From positions 1 through 64,000 of the forward strand of contig NZ_JBNFVY010000009.1 in assembly GCF_049943335.1 (NCBI RefSeq): a DNA stretch of 64,000 nucleotides. The letters run 5' to 3'. Shown piece after piece: positions 24,788 through 36,424 of the stretch. Made by a program: the position numbers and the translations under genes. This stretch comes from JBNFVY01 sp049943335. Its GTDB lineage: Bacteria > Pseudomonadota > Alphaproteobacteria > Rhodobacterales > Rhodobacteraceae. The notes beneath the pieces are model-generated. The model was not told the DNA's origin. It made no database searches and was given only the letters and a program-made list of their open reading frames with translations. Position 1 is the first letter of the stretch, and every line of letters starts with the position of its first letter.

Positions 24788-25665
24788 GCCGCCGGCAGGA
24801 CATCCAATGGCGGCTAGAAGACGGGGCATTCCGCGCGATGTTATGGGCTTTGTCACGCTTGCCCTATGCGCGCCGGGTCCCGATGATGGGCTGGGTCATG
24901 TCCCGGATCGTCGCGCCGGTCGCCGGGTATTCAAAGCGGGTGCGCGAGAATCTGGCCTATGCCTGCCCCGACCTTCCCGCGGCTCAGGTCAAACAGCTGG
25001 CGCGCGATGTTCCGGACAATGTTGGCCGCACCCTGATCGAAATGTATTCGGGGCCCGACTTTGCCGCCCGCATGGCCGCCGCGCCGCTGCAGGGCCCAGG
25101 GGTCGATGCGCTTCTGGACGCGCGCGATACCGGGCGCCCGATCGTTGTGGTCACGGGGCATTTCGGCAATTACCTGGCCCCGCGCGCGGCACTGGCGGCG
25201 CGCGGCATCGCGGTGGGCGGGCTCTACAACCCCATGAAAAACCCGTATTTCAACGGCCATTACGTCGCCGCCATGCAAGCAACGGGCGAAACGATGTTTC
25301 CACGGGGTCGGCAGGGCTACGCACGGCTGTTGCGCCATCTGAAATCCGGCGGCGCAGCGGGGATCCTGATTGACCAGTACATGCACCGCGGCGCGCCATT
25401 GCAGTTTTTTGGCCGCCCTGCCCGCACCGCTCTGTCCGCGGCGGACCTGGCGTTGAAATACGACGCGCTTCTGATCCCGATCTATGGCATCCGCCAGCCT
25501 GACGGGTTGAGCTTTGTGATGCGCGTTGAAGCGCCAATCCCGCCCGGCACACCCGAAGAGATGACCCAGGCAGCCAACGACAGCCTTGAAGCGCTGACGC
25601 GCGAACACATGGCGCAATGGTTCTGGATCCACCGCCGCTGGAAACCCGAGCGCGAGGCGGCTTAA
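24784..25665 (+). CDS. LpxL/HtrB-like lysophospholipid acyltransferase, catalytic acid replaced
   Basis: This 293-residue protein has the HtrB/LpxL fold: an N-terminal hydrophobic segment, RVRENLAYACPDLPAAQVKQ, the VVVTGHFGNYLAPRAALAAR active-site block, and QYMHRGAPLQFFGRPARTAL. The family dyad is H-X4-D/E; here His126 is present but the fifth position is Leu131 (codon 25174-25176), so the usual acidic partner is missing. The rest is intact and full length, with no frameshift. It may be a divergent or weakened acyltransferase of lipid A or ornithine-lipid type. Translationally coupled to the EamA gene. Its stop overlaps the stop of the opposite gene. Confidence 0.85.
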   Translation: MSRRQDIQWRLEDGAFRAMLWALSRLPYARRVPMMGWVMSRIVAPVAGYSKRVRENLAYACPDLPAAQVKQLARDVPDNVGRTLIEMYSGPDFAARMAAAPLQGPGVDALLDARDTGRPIVVVTGHFGNYLAPRAALAARGIAVGGLYNPMKNPYFNGHYVAAMQATGETMFPRGRQGYARLLRHLKSGGAAGILIDQYMHRGAPLQFFGRPARTALSAADLALKYDALLIPIYGIRQPDGLSFVMRVEAPIPPGTPEEMTQAANDSLEALTREHMAQWFWIHRRWKPEREAA

Positions 25666-26381
25666 CGGGCGCTCCCTGCCCCCAGCACCGGCCCCGTCCC
25701 GGCGCGCTGAACGATGATGGCGACCGCGTCCGGCCCCTTGGTTTCAACCGTGGCGACAAACGGCTCTTGCCCGGACCATGCGCCCAGATTGCCCCACTGT
25801 GTGACGATATTGGCGTAGTGAATGGTACGCCCCGCGTTTTCGCCGCGTTCGATCGCGACCTCGCGCTGGGGGGCGTAGCGGACGAACTGGATGACGGCAC
25901 CACCCTCGGGCAGAGCGGTCTGGGCCACAGCTTCGATCCGTGTGATCGCGCCCTTGCGTTCAAGCCGGACCGTGACCGGATCAGGGTTGGCAGCGTGGCG
26001 CATGATCTGATCGACGACCTGCATCGGCTGAAAGCCCACCACTTGGTCCTGGCCGTCAATGACCATTTGCGGGGTATAGATAGACCGGCTGCCGGCGCTA
26101 CGGGCATAGGATTTTTGGCGGGTGGTAAAGGCGGGATGGGCGAAGTCATCCTTCCAGCCAATGTAGTCCCAATAATCAACGTGCAGCGACAGGGCCAACA
26201 CGTCGTCCCTTTGCGCAAGATGTTCAGCCAGGAACCGGTCTGCCGGCGGGCAAGACGAACACCCCTGCGATGTAAACAGCTCAACCACGACAGGTCCGGC
26301 CGTGGCAGGACCGGCAAGTCCGCTCGCGACAACAAACGCCGCGGCGGCACGTCGTATGGAGTCTTTTGATCGTGGCAGCAT
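25662..26381 (-). CDS. DUF1223 secreted thioredoxin-like protein
   Basis: This 239-residue protein has a signal peptide (cleavage near GPATAGP). The mature part starts VVVELFTSQGCSSCPPADRF, a CxxC thioredoxin-like motif, then LSLHVDYWDYIGWKDDFAHP, RQKSYARSAGSRSIYTPQMV and DGQDQVVG, all family landmarks of DUF1223. Proteins of this family are periplasmic and of uncertain redox role. It is convergent with the acyltransferase gene; the two stop codons share bases (TTAA). Confidence 0.92.
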   Translation of the reverse strand: MLPRSKDSIRRAAAAFVVASGLAGPATAGPVVVELFTSQGCSSCPPADRFLAEHLAQRDDVLALSLHVDYWDYIGWKDDFAHPAFTTRQKSYARSAGSRSIYTPQMVIDGQDQVVGFQPMQVVDQIMRHAANPDPVTVRLERKGAITRIEAVAQTALPEGGAVIQFVRYAPQREVAIERGENAGRTIHYANIVTQWGNLGAWSGQEPFVATVETKGPDAVAIIVQRAGTGPVLGAGSAR

Positions 26382-26639
26382 GGATGCCCCTATGTGTCGC
26401 GCTTGTCTTCGACAGTCCTAGCCAGCCAGCCCGCAAGGAGCCAATCAAGGTTTAGCGAGTTTCCGGTAACATGTGTTCCAAAACCCACGCCCGTTCGTTC
26501 TACCGGCGTCGACATTGCGCGCGCAGCGGCTTTTCGGTATGCCGTGGTATACATTTTCCAGTTCGCACTTGAACCCAACGGCAAATGGGTCACATTGGAA
26601 CTAGCGAAACCCCTCAAGATGACGGGAGGCCAAAGCCCC

Positions 26640-29417
<2,778 letters not shown>

Positions 29418-29436
29418 ACCCGTCGCCCACGCCATA

Positions 29437-29466
29437 ATGATGCTCCGCGGCAGTGCGGGGCATCAT
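29437..29466 (+). terminator. Strong hairpin after acnA (possible terminator)
   Basis: ATGATGCTCCGC (29437-29448) and GCGGGGCATCAT (29455-29466) pair over 12 positions, with one G-T wobble and a 6-base loop. No T-run follows, so it may act as an mRNA 3' stabiliser or a Rho-dependent end rather than a classical terminator. Confidence 0.55.
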
Positions 29467-29763
29467 ATGCTGTTCGGGCCTGTCACATGGGGCATGGTTA
29501 CGCAGGTGGTTCGCGCATTGGTTGCAACGCCCTGAGCGTTCGCCGGCGCGTCTTTCCAGACGTTCCACTGCACGCGGCCTGTTTTTATCCGAAATGGGTC
29601 GACCAGCGGCACCTTGATTCCAAAATGTTTTTTTGGGTCAGTCAAGCAGCAGGGGAATTATTGTTTACGTTATGTCAACAATGGGCTTGCACGTCCGCCC
29701 ATTCGAGTAAATTCTGGGCGGCGCTCATGGATTTTTTACCTTTTTACTATTTTGAGTTATTTT
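29467..29763. other. AT-richer gene-free stretch between acnA and a small ORF
   Basis: About 300 bp. From roughly 29620 to 29770 base composition is clearly AT-richer than the rest of the window (TTTTTTT at 29629, TTTTTTACC at 29734). No confident gene was found. It may be a promoter region or a short acquired segment. Confidence 0.4.
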
Positions 29764-29868
29764 ATGAAACGTGTTTTAAAGACGCTTGCGGTACCATTCA
29801 GTGCCCTTCCCCTTCCAGAACTGATCGCCCTGTTGGGATTCTTTGGCCTGATGATCTGGGCGTCTTAG
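29764..29868 (+). CDS. Putative 34-residue single-helix membrane peptide
   Basis: A short frame encodes MKRVLKTLAVPFSALPLPEL then IALLGFFGLMIWAS: a basic N-terminus followed by a hydrophobic stretch long enough for one membrane helix. This topology is plausible for a real micropeptide. The ribosome site is poor and the frame can be read from further upstream (29614), so it is uncertain. The end overlaps the stop of ccmG by four bases. Confidence 0.35.
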   Translation: MKRVLKTLAVPFSALPLPELIALLGFFGLMIWAS

Positions 29869-30398
29869 CGGGCGTCGTCGATCTTGGGCAGAATCGTGCT
29901 TTGCAGAATTGACGCAGTGATCGGTCCGGCAAACCGAAAGGTCACTGTGCCCTCTGCGTCAACGACATAGGTTTCAGGAACCCCGTAAAGGCCCCACTCC
30001 AAGGCATTGCGCGCTTCAGGATCCGCCCCGAGCGCGGCATAAGGGTTGCCCAGTTCGTCCAGAAAGGCCAGCGCCTTGTCGGGGTCATCCTTGTAGTTGA
30101 TCCCGATGATGTCGATCCCTTGCGCAGCCAGCGCTTCAAGCTGGGCGTGTTCCGCCCGGCACGGGGCGCACCAGCTGGCCCAGAAGTTGACCAGCTTGAC
30201 CTCGCCCGTGCGCAGCATCGCGTCGATGGCCTGCGGGCCATCCCCCAGCGGGGTTAGCGCCAGGACCGGCGCCGATTTGCCTGCCCGCGCGGCCGGCAAT
30301 TCATCCGGATTGTCGCGGGCCATGCCAAAGACGAACAATCCGGCAAGCGCGGCGAACACAAGCGGCGGGGCCAGCATCAAGGGGGACAACTTAGCCAT
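29865..30398 (-). CDS. ccmG: Thiol:disulfide interchange protein CcmG/DsbE
   Basis: A 177-residue thioredoxin-fold protein tethered to the periplasmic face by an N-terminal helix (about residues 7-27). The active site is WASWCAPC (Cys77 and Cys80), followed by GINYKDDPDKALAFLDELGN and the GVPETYVVDAEG cis-proline loop, typical of CcmG. It keeps the haem-binding cysteines of apocytochrome c reduced. The ATG at 30398 lies inside the end of ccmD, so the two overlap by eight bases and are probably coupled. Last gene of the sec-ccm run. Confidence 0.95.
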   Translation of the reverse strand: MAKLSPLMLAPPLVFAALAGLFVFGMARDNPDELPAARAGKSAPVLALTPLGDGPQAIDAMLRTGEVKLVNFWASWCAPCRAEHAQLEALAAQGIDIIGINYKDDPDKALAFLDELGNPYAALGADPEARNALEWGLYGVPETYVVDAEGTVTFRFAGPITASILQSTILPKIDDAR

Positions 30399-30543
30399 TG
30401 CGCCGTTCCTCGGCCGCGTCCAGCCTGCGTTTGACGGCGCGCGCGCGCAGCACCGAAAGAACCAGAACACCCAGCAAAAGCACAATCGTGGCGCCATAGG
30501 CCGACAGCACTGCGCCTGCGTATTTTCCCAGATCAGGCATCAT
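30391..30543 (-). CDS. ccmD: Haem exporter protein CcmD
   Basis: This 50-residue single-helix protein has KYAGAVLSAYGATIVLLLGV as its membrane part, then a basic tail (RARAVKRRLDAAEERRNG), exactly the CcmD pattern. CcmD stabilises the CcmABC-CcmE complex that releases haem-loaded CcmE. It starts with ATGATG overlapping the ccmC stop (TGA) by four bases and runs into ccmG. Confidence 0.93.
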   Translation of the reverse strand: MMPDLGKYAGAVLSAYGATIVLLLGVLVLSVLRARAVKRRLDAAEERRNG

Positions 30544-31271
30544 GACGACATCCTTTCCCGCAATTCCAGGGCCTGCAACCTGCGCGCCCGAATTTCTGTG
30601 CGCGTGCGCAACAAAAGCAGCGCCACGAACAGGGCGATGAACCCGCCAATGGAGAGCAAAACCGGGAAATAAAAGACATCGGCAACGTTTTCTTCCTTGT
30701 CCAGCGACAGCGACGCGCCTTGGTGCAACCCCTGGTTCCAAAAGTTCACCGCGTAACGCGACAGGACCGCAAAAACCGATCCCACAAGGCACAGAACCGC
30801 CGTCAGATCAGCCGCCGTATCGGGGTTGTCGACCGCCGCCCAGAGCGAAATATACCCGACATAGAACAGGAACAGGATCAAAAACGACGTCAGCCGCGGC
30901 TCCCAGGCCCAGGCCGTGCCCCACATCGGCTGGCCCCAGATTGCGCCGGTGATCAGGGCAATCAGCGTCATGGTGACCCCGATGGGCGCGGCGGCCTTGG
31001 CGGCCAGCGCGCTGACGTGGTGGCGCCGCACGACCCAGATCAGGGACGCAACCAGCATCATCACCCAGATGTTGATCGCCATCATGGCGCTGGGCACGTG
31101 AATATAGAGGATCTTGACGGTCGACCCCTGCCGGTAGTCATCGGGGGTAAAGAAAAACCCCCAGACCAGCCCGCCGACGATGGCGATCGCCGCGATGACC
31201 CAAGCCACGGGCATGACCTTGCCCGACCAGCCCATGAACTTGCGCGGATTTGCGAATTCCCAGAACGACAT
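30540..31271 (-). CDS. ccmC: Haem ABC transporter permease CcmC
   Basis: This 243-residue membrane protein has six helices and a haem-handling tryptophan-rich loop, WGTAWAWEPRLTSFLILF. The family core is usually WGxxWxWDxRLT; the Asp is Glu here, a conservative change. A conserved His is in ILYIHVPSAMMAINIW. CcmC loads haem onto CcmE in cytochrome c biogenesis. GAGGAA precedes the ATG. The gap to ccmB upstream is 54 bp. Confidence 0.95.
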   Translation of the reverse strand: MSFWEFANPRKFMGWSGKVMPVAWVIAAIAIVGGLVWGFFFTPDDYRQGSTVKILYIHVPSAMMAINIWVMMLVASLIWVVRRHHVSALAAKAAAPIGVTMTLIALITGAIWGQPMWGTAWAWEPRLTSFLILFLFYVGYISLWAAVDNPDTAADLTAVLCLVGSVFAVLSRYAVNFWNQGLHQGASLSLDKEENVADVFYFPVLLSIGGFIALFVALLLLRTRTEIRARRLQALELRERMSS

Positions 31272-31325
31272 GCATTTCCTCTAGCTTTTCGCCGGCAACC
31301 CGGCAAGTCACAAGGCCGCCAGCCC

Positions 31326-31982
31326 CTAGCGCAGATTGACGCGGAGCGCGGCCGCCGCAGCAAATGGCAACAGCGCGACCGCCCCTGCGGTGATACCCGC
31401 CAGCATCGCCAGCGGAGTCGCCGTGGCCAACGTGGCGGCGCCGCGCTTGACCACTTCGGCCCCGAAAATCAGCGTCGGGATATAGAGCGGCAGGACCAGG
31501 AGCGACAGCAGCAGCCCGCCCCGTTTCAGCCCCACCGTCAGCGCCGCCCCAAAGGCCCCGATCATCGACAGTGCGGGCGTGCCGAGCGCCAGCGACAGCA
31601 CCAGCCAGCCGTATGCCGGCCCCGGCAGGTTCAGCAGAATGGCAAGCACGGGCGCAGCCAGCACCAGCGGCAGGCCGGTCGTCACCCAATGCGCCGCCGC
31701 CTTGGCCACGACCGCCGCCTCTAGCGGCACCGGCGCGGTCGCCAGAAGGTCGAGCGAGCCGTCCTCGTAATCCAGGGCAAACAGCCGGTCGAGCGACAAC
31801 AGGCACGACAAGAGCGCCCCAACCCACAAGATACCCGGCGCGATACGCGACAAGAGATCGGATTGGTGACCGACACCGAAGGGGACCAGCGTGACCACGA
31901 TCAAAAAGAACGCCAACCCCAGCCCAAAGCCGCCCCCCGCGCGCACAGCTATGCGCAAATCGCGCGTAAACAATCGGATCAC
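31326..31982 (-). CDS. ccmB: Haem exporter protein CcmB
   Basis: A 218-residue protein with six membrane helices, the permease partner of CcmA. Landmarks are RIAVRAGGGFGLGLAFFLIV near the start, APGILWVGALLSCLLSLDRL, FALDYEDGSLDLLATAPVP and the closing helix. It starts with GTG, overlapping the ccmA stop (GTGA), so translation is coupled. Confidence 0.94.
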   Translation of the reverse strand: MIRLFTRDLRIAVRAGGGFGLGLAFFLIVVTLVPFGVGHQSDLLSRIAPGILWVGALLSCLLSLDRLFALDYEDGSLDLLATAPVPLEAAVVAKAAAHWVTTGLPLVLAAPVLAILLNLPGPAYGWLVLSLALGTPALSMIGAFGAALTVGLKRGGLLLSLLVLPLYIPTLIFGAEVVKRGAATLATATPLAMLAGITAGAVALLPFAAAAALRVNLR

Positions 31983-32602
31983 AAGAAAGCCTCGTCATCG
32001 AAAGCGCCTTCGTGGCGCGTGGCGCGAAACGGTGACAGTTCGAGCACCCGCGCGTCCAGCCCCAGATCGATATGCGTCGCTAAAAGCGCGGCGCCACCGT
32101 TCGACAGGTGGTCGGTCACCGCTTGGGCGAACAACCCGACACTGGCCACATCAAGCGACACGGTTGGCTCGTCCAGCGCCCAGACCGGACGATTGGTGAC
32201 AAGCAGCCGCGCCAGCCCCAGGCGCCGTTTCTGACCGGCCGACAGGCTTTGGGCCGGACGATCGCACAAGCCCATCAGATCAAATCCGCGCAGTGCAGCG
32301 TCGATCCCCGCGCCGCCGTAAACCCCTGCCCAAAACTCAAGATTTTCCGTGACGGTGAGCGTCGGTTTGATCCCGTCGGAATGGCCCGCATAGGCAACCT
32401 GGTCGTCGGCCCCGATCAGCTGACCCGCCAATGGCGGTTGGAGCCCGGCCACGCACCGCAACAGCGTCGTTTTGCCCGCTCCGTTCGGCCCGCGCAGCAC
32501 CAGCGCTTCACCCGCCGCCAAATCGAAGTTGACGCCTTGCAACACCGCCATCCCCCCGCGCGCGCACGAAAGGCCCCTGGCTTGCAGCAGCGGCTCGCTC
32601 AT
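31979..32602 (-). CDS. ccmA: Haem exporter ATPase CcmA
   Basis: A 207-residue ABC ATPase. Walker A is RGPNGAGKTTLLRC, the signature is QSLSAGQKRRLGLARLL, Walker B is PVWALDEPTVSLD, and an LLATHIDLG switch follows. It powers the CcmAB(CD) complex that releases holo-CcmE. ATGA overlap with the upstream Mth938-like gene couples it to that gene. Confidence 0.95.
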   Translation of the reverse strand: MSEPLLQARGLSCARGGMAVLQGVNFDLAAGEALVLRGPNGAGKTTLLRCVAGLQPPLAGQLIGADDQVAYAGHSDGIKPTLTVTENLEFWAGVYGGAGIDAALRGFDLMGLCDRPAQSLSAGQKRRLGLARLLVTNRPVWALDEPTVSLDVASVGLFAQAVTDHLSNGGAALLATHIDLGLDARVLELSPFRATRHEGAFDDEAFL

Positions 32603-32964
32603 TCACCCGGCCCGACTGGCAGCAAGGCGGCCCCGACGCGCCGGCCTTCGCTGAGCAGCACGTTGAAGGTCCGGCAGGCTGATGGGCTGGACATCGGCTC
32701 CAGGCCCAACCCTGCCTCTTCGACCGCTTCGCGCAGCGCCTTTGGTGGATGGGCCAGCGTGTCGCCCATGCCGATGAACAGCACGTCCAACTTGCCGGCC
32801 AAGGCGGTCAGGGTCTGTGCATCGTTCAGCCCGCCCCAGGGACGCACCCCCGCCGCTTCGACCACCAACGCGCCGTTGTAGACCTGCCCACCGATGCGGA
32901 AAAATCCCGGCCCGTACCCGTCGATCGGCACTGCGTCGTCGAATGTCACCTCGGTGAATTGCAT
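32599..32964 (-). CDS. Mth938-domain (DUF498) protein
   Basis: A 121-residue cytoplasmic protein with IDGYGPGFFRIGGQVYNGAL, VEAAGVRPWG, LDVLFIGMGDTLAHPPKALR and SACRTFNVLLSEGRRVGAAL, which match the Mth938/NDUFAF3-like family. The family includes a mitochondrial complex I assembly factor, but the bacterial function is not established. It sits between the TSUP gene and ccmA and is coupled to ccmA. The ATG at 32964 is chosen with GAGGACAGG before it. Confidence 0.92.
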   Translation of the reverse strand: MQFTEVTFDDAVPIDGYGPGFFRIGGQVYNGALVVEAAGVRPWGGLNDAQTLTALAGKLDVLFIGMGDTLAHPPKALREAVEEAGLGLEPMSSPSACRTFNVLLSEGRRVGAALLPVGPGE

Positions 32965-33018
32965 CCTGTCCTCATCTTGTGATCCCAACTATCCCCGCCC
33001 GAGGCGAAATGTCCATGC

Positions 33019-33771
33019 TCAGCCGAATATCGGCAATCCTGTCACGATGGCCAGCGCGATCACCCCAAAGGCCACGCGGCGGTAGAGCACCTCGCGCGTG
33101 GGCGTGAACAGGCGCTGGCCCACACTGATCGCGATGGCGTAGGGCACCATCAGGACCAGCCCCAATGCCAGCGCCTCGCCCCCTGCCAGACCCGCCAGCC
33201 AGAGGTTGACGATCACCCCCACGTCCAGAAACGCCAGAAACAAAATGACGTTCGCTCGCACCGCCGAAGCGGCGGACCGGCCCGCAAGGTAAAACAGGAT
33301 GACCACCGGGCCCGTCAGGCCGGTCATGCCGCCAAGCAGCCCTGCAATGGCGCCAATGATCACCAGGCCGGGCCGCGTGACACGGCCCGTGAACCGCCAC
33401 CCACTGACCAGCGCGGCCAAGGTCGCAGCCGCGGCAATGACAACGATCCAGCGGGTTGTTTCATTGTCTGCGACCGCCAGAACCCGCACGCCGATGGGCA
33501 AGGTTACCAGGGCGGCCAGCGCCAATACCGCCACCTGGCCCACGTCGCCCTCGCGCAGGGCGCGGGGCAACAGCACCGGCAGCGACACAAAACCGGACAC
33601 CGTGATGACGACGACGGCCACCGGGACCGGCAAAAAGATCGTGGCCACGGGCATGAAGATCAACGCGGTGCCGAACCCGGAAAACCCGCGCACAACGCCC
33701 GCGACCAAATAGGTCAGGACCAGCCAGACAAGGCCCGGGGTGGCCAGCACCCCGGTCAGTGCCTCAGGCAT
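33019..33771 (-). CDS. TSUP (TauE/SafE) family membrane transporter
   Basis: A 250-residue protein with about eight helices. The typical start motif GVVRGFSGFGTALIFMPVAT is followed by the repeat-equivalent GAIAGLLGGMTGLTGPVVIL in the second half. TSUP members export sulfite, sulfoacetate or similar anions; the substrate is unknown. Its ATG overlaps the secDF stop by eight bases (ATGCCTGA), so it is co-transcribed with secDF. Confidence 0.92.
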   Translation of the reverse strand: MPEALTGVLATPGLVWLVLTYLVAGVVRGFSGFGTALIFMPVATIFLPVPVAVVVITVSGFVSLPVLLPRALREGDVGQVAVLALAALVTLPIGVRVLAVADNETTRWIVVIAAAATLAALVSGWRFTGRVTRPGLVIIGAIAGLLGGMTGLTGPVVILFYLAGRSAASAVRANVILFLAFLDVGVIVNLWLAGLAGGEALALGLVLMVPYAIAISVGQRLFTPTREVLYRRVAFGVIALAIVTGLPIFG

Positions 33772-36391
33772 CAGTGCCGAACTGGTTGCCCGCGTTTTCT
33801 GGCGCCGTCTTGGACCAGTCGCGTTTCACGCCCAGCCATAGCAGCAGGTTCGATGCCACGAAGACCGACGAATAGGTCCCGACCACGACGCCCAGCGTCA
33901 TGGCAAAAACGAACCCGCGGATCACATCGCCCCCCAGAACCAGCAGCGCGATCAACGCAAGAAGTGTGGTGCCCGAGGTCATGATTGTCCGGCCGAGCGT
34001 TTCATTGATCGACAGATTCAGAACGCCTTGCAGTTCCAGCTTCTTGTACTTGCGCAGGTTTTCACGCACCCGGTCAAAGACCACCACGGTGTCGTTCAGC
34101 GAATAGCCCACGATGGTCAGCAGCGCCGCGATGATGGTCAGATCGAATGGTATACCGAAGAGCGCGAAAATCCCGATGGTAATCAACACATCATGGATCA
34201 ACGCCGCCACCGCGCCCAAGGCGAACTGCCATTCAAAGCGCAGCCAGATATAGAACAGAACCGCCGCCATGGCGGCCAGAACCGCCTCGATCGCGGTCCA
34301 GATCAGTTCACCTGACACTTTGGGTCCGACGCTTTCCACCGAAGGGAAGGTGATCGTGGGATCGACCGCCTGCAACGCCTCTTCGACAATGCGGATGGTT
34401 TCGGCGCTGACCGCATCGGTTTCGTCCTGCGCTTCGATCCGGACCATCGCGACATGCTGGTCCTCGTCGAAGTTCGGATCGAACACCTGCGTGACACTGA
34501 TATCACCCAGCTCCAACGGGGCCAGTGCGGCGCGATAATCCCCCACATCGACGGCCGTTTCGGATTGGGTACGGATCGTGGTTCCACCCCGGAAATCAAT
34601 TCCAAAATTCAGCCCCATCACAGCAACCAAGGCAATACTGGCAACAACTGCGACCACCGCGCCGCCAAAGGTAATCCTGGCGCCGCGGAAAAAGTCGATT
34701 TTCGTGTTTGACGGCACCAGTTTCAGGCCCTTCAACCGGAAGCCCTTTGCGCGTTTCGGATTCATGTACCACACGATCAGGGCGCGGGTGACGTAGATCG
34801 CGGTAAACACCGATGTCACAATGCCGAACACCAGCGTGACGGCAAAACCCTTGACCGGCCCCGACCCCATGACGAACAGGATCACGGCGGTGATGAAGGT
34901 GGTGATATTGGCGTCGATGATCGCCGACAGTGCCTTTTCATAGCCCAATTCTATGGCGCGGGCCGCGCCCTTGGCCGTCTTGAGCTCTTCTCGGATACGC
35001 TCAAAAACCAGCACGTTGGCGTCCACCGCCATACCCACGGTCAGCACGATCCCCGCAATGCCCGGCAAGGTCAGCGTCGCGCCCACCGCCGACAACAATC
35101 CAAACACCATCGCAACGTTGATCACCAACGCGATATTGGCAAACAGACCGAACAGACCGTAGCTGACGACCATGAACACAAGCACCGCGACACCAGCCAC
35201 CATGGTGGCCATCTTGCCCGCTTCGATACTGTCGGCGCCCAGTTCGGGGCCGATGGTGCGTTCTTCAAGGAAATTCATTTCCGCCGGCAAGGCCCCGGCG
35301 CGCAGCAGCACGGCCAGCTGCGTGCTTTCGTCTACCGAGAACGACCCGGTGATCTGGCCAGAGCCGCCCCGGATCGCTTCCTGGATCGTGGGCGCGCTGA
35401 TCACCTCGTCGTCCAGAACGATGGCAAAGGGCGAGCCGACGTTTTCGGCCGTATAGTCGCCGAACTTGCGCGCGCCGGTCGCATTAAAGCGGAACGTCAC
35501 GCTGGGCCGGCCATTCTGATCAAACGCCGGCTGGCTGTCGGTCAGCTCGTCGCCGGTGACAACGGCGGTCTTTTCAAGGATATAGTACGTGCCCTCTTCG
35601 TCCATGGACGGCAACAGCATGTTGCGCGCGCCGGCGGGCTGGCTCGGATTCGATGTGCGGCTGACCACGGGGTGAAAGGTCAATTTCGCCGTGGTTCCGA
35701 TCAATTCCTTCAGTTCGCTGGCCGACCCGATACCGGGCACCTGGATCAGGATGCGATCGTCGCCCTGACGCTGGATAGTTGGCTCTCGGGTGCCGACCTC
35801 GTCCACGCGGCGGCGGATGATTTCCAGCGACTGTTGCATGGTCCGGTCGTCGGTCGCCCGCTTTTCGGCATCCGACAATTGCACGGTGATCACGTCGCCC
35901 GTCGCACTGACGGCCAGATCGCGTTCCCCGACCGAAGTGACCGACACCACGTTCGTGGCCAGGGCACGAACCGCTTCCAGCGCGGTGGCCATGCCGTCCT
36001 GTTCGCCGATACGAACACGCAGTTCGCCTTCGGGCGCGTCAATCCGCCGGATCGTCCCCACCGCGTCACGTTCATCGCGCAGGGCATCGCGTACCTCGGG
36101 CCAGAGCGCATCCATGCGGTCGGCATAGACGTCTTCGACTTGCACTTCGGCCAACAGATGCGCGCCGCCGCGCAGGTCCAACCCCAGGTTCACCAGGGCG
36201 TTGGGCATCCACCCCGGCCACGCATCGCGCGCCGCCACCCGTTCGGGCGTTTCACCGGCGGTTTCGATGGCCGCGACGGCATCGTTGTGCCCTTCGACGC
36301 GGGAGTAGAACGCATTCGGCAGGGCCATCAACAGCCCGATGGCCACGAGGCCCCAAATGACAATACGCTTCCAAAGCGGAATCTGCAGCAT
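33764..36391 (-). CDS. secD/secF: Fused protein translocase subunit SecDF
   Basis: This 875-residue single chain joins SecD (about 1-545) and SecF (about 560-860), giving twelve predicted helices and two periplasmic P1-type domains. SecD marks are NLGLDLRGGAHLLAEVQVED, DRILIQVPGIGSASELKELI and ALPAEMNFLEERTIGPELG, then the VGMAVDANVLVFERIREEL membrane block. SecF marks are GLNFGIDFRGGTTI and GYSLNDTVVVFDRVRENL. SecDF pulls exported proteins through the Sec channel using the proton gradient. Fused SecDF occurs in parts of this order. yajC lies 33 bp upstream. Confidence 0.96.
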   Translation of the reverse strand: MLQIPLWKRIVIWGLVAIGLLMALPNAFYSRVEGHNDAVAAIETAGETPERVAARDAWPGWMPNALVNLGLDLRGGAHLLAEVQVEDVYADRMDALWPEVRDALRDERDAVGTIRRIDAPEGELRVRIGEQDGMATALEAVRALATNVVSVTSVGERDLAVSATGDVITVQLSDAEKRATDDRTMQQSLEIIRRRVDEVGTREPTIQRQGDDRILIQVPGIGSASELKELIGTTAKLTFHPVVSRTSNPSQPAGARNMLLPSMDEEGTYYILEKTAVVTGDELTDSQPAFDQNGRPSVTFRFNATGARKFGDYTAENVGSPFAIVLDDEVISAPTIQEAIRGGSGQITGSFSVDESTQLAVLLRAGALPAEMNFLEERTIGPELGADSIEAGKMATMVAGVAVLVFMVVSYGLFGLFANIALVINVAMVFGLLSAVGATLTLPGIAGIVLTVGMAVDANVLVFERIREELKTAKGAARAIELGYEKALSAIIDANITTFITAVILFVMGSGPVKGFAVTLVFGIVTSVFTAIYVTRALIVWYMNPKRAKGFRLKGLKLVPSNTKIDFFRGARITFGGAVVAVVASIALVAVMGLNFGIDFRGGTTIRTQSETAVDVGDYRAALAPLELGDISVTQVFDPNFDEDQHVAMVRIEAQDETDAVSAETIRIVEEALQAVDPTITFPSVESVGPKVSGELIWTAIEAVLAAMAAVLFYIWLRFEWQFALGAVAALIHDVLITIGIFALFGIPFDLTIIAALLTIVGYSLNDTVVVFDRVRENLRKYKKLELQGVLNLSINETLGRTIMTSGTTLLALIALLVLGGDVIRGFVFAMTLGVVVGTYSSVFVASNLLLWLGVKRDWSKTAPENAGNQFGTDA

Positions 36392-36424
36392 GTGCCCTGC
36401 CCTGTTTCGGTGTGTTTGGCCTGC

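Noticed and set aside
26394..26639. N-terminal extension of aconitase
   Set aside because: Open by chance; the product would precede the conserved start and there is a suitable ATG with GGGAGG at 26640.
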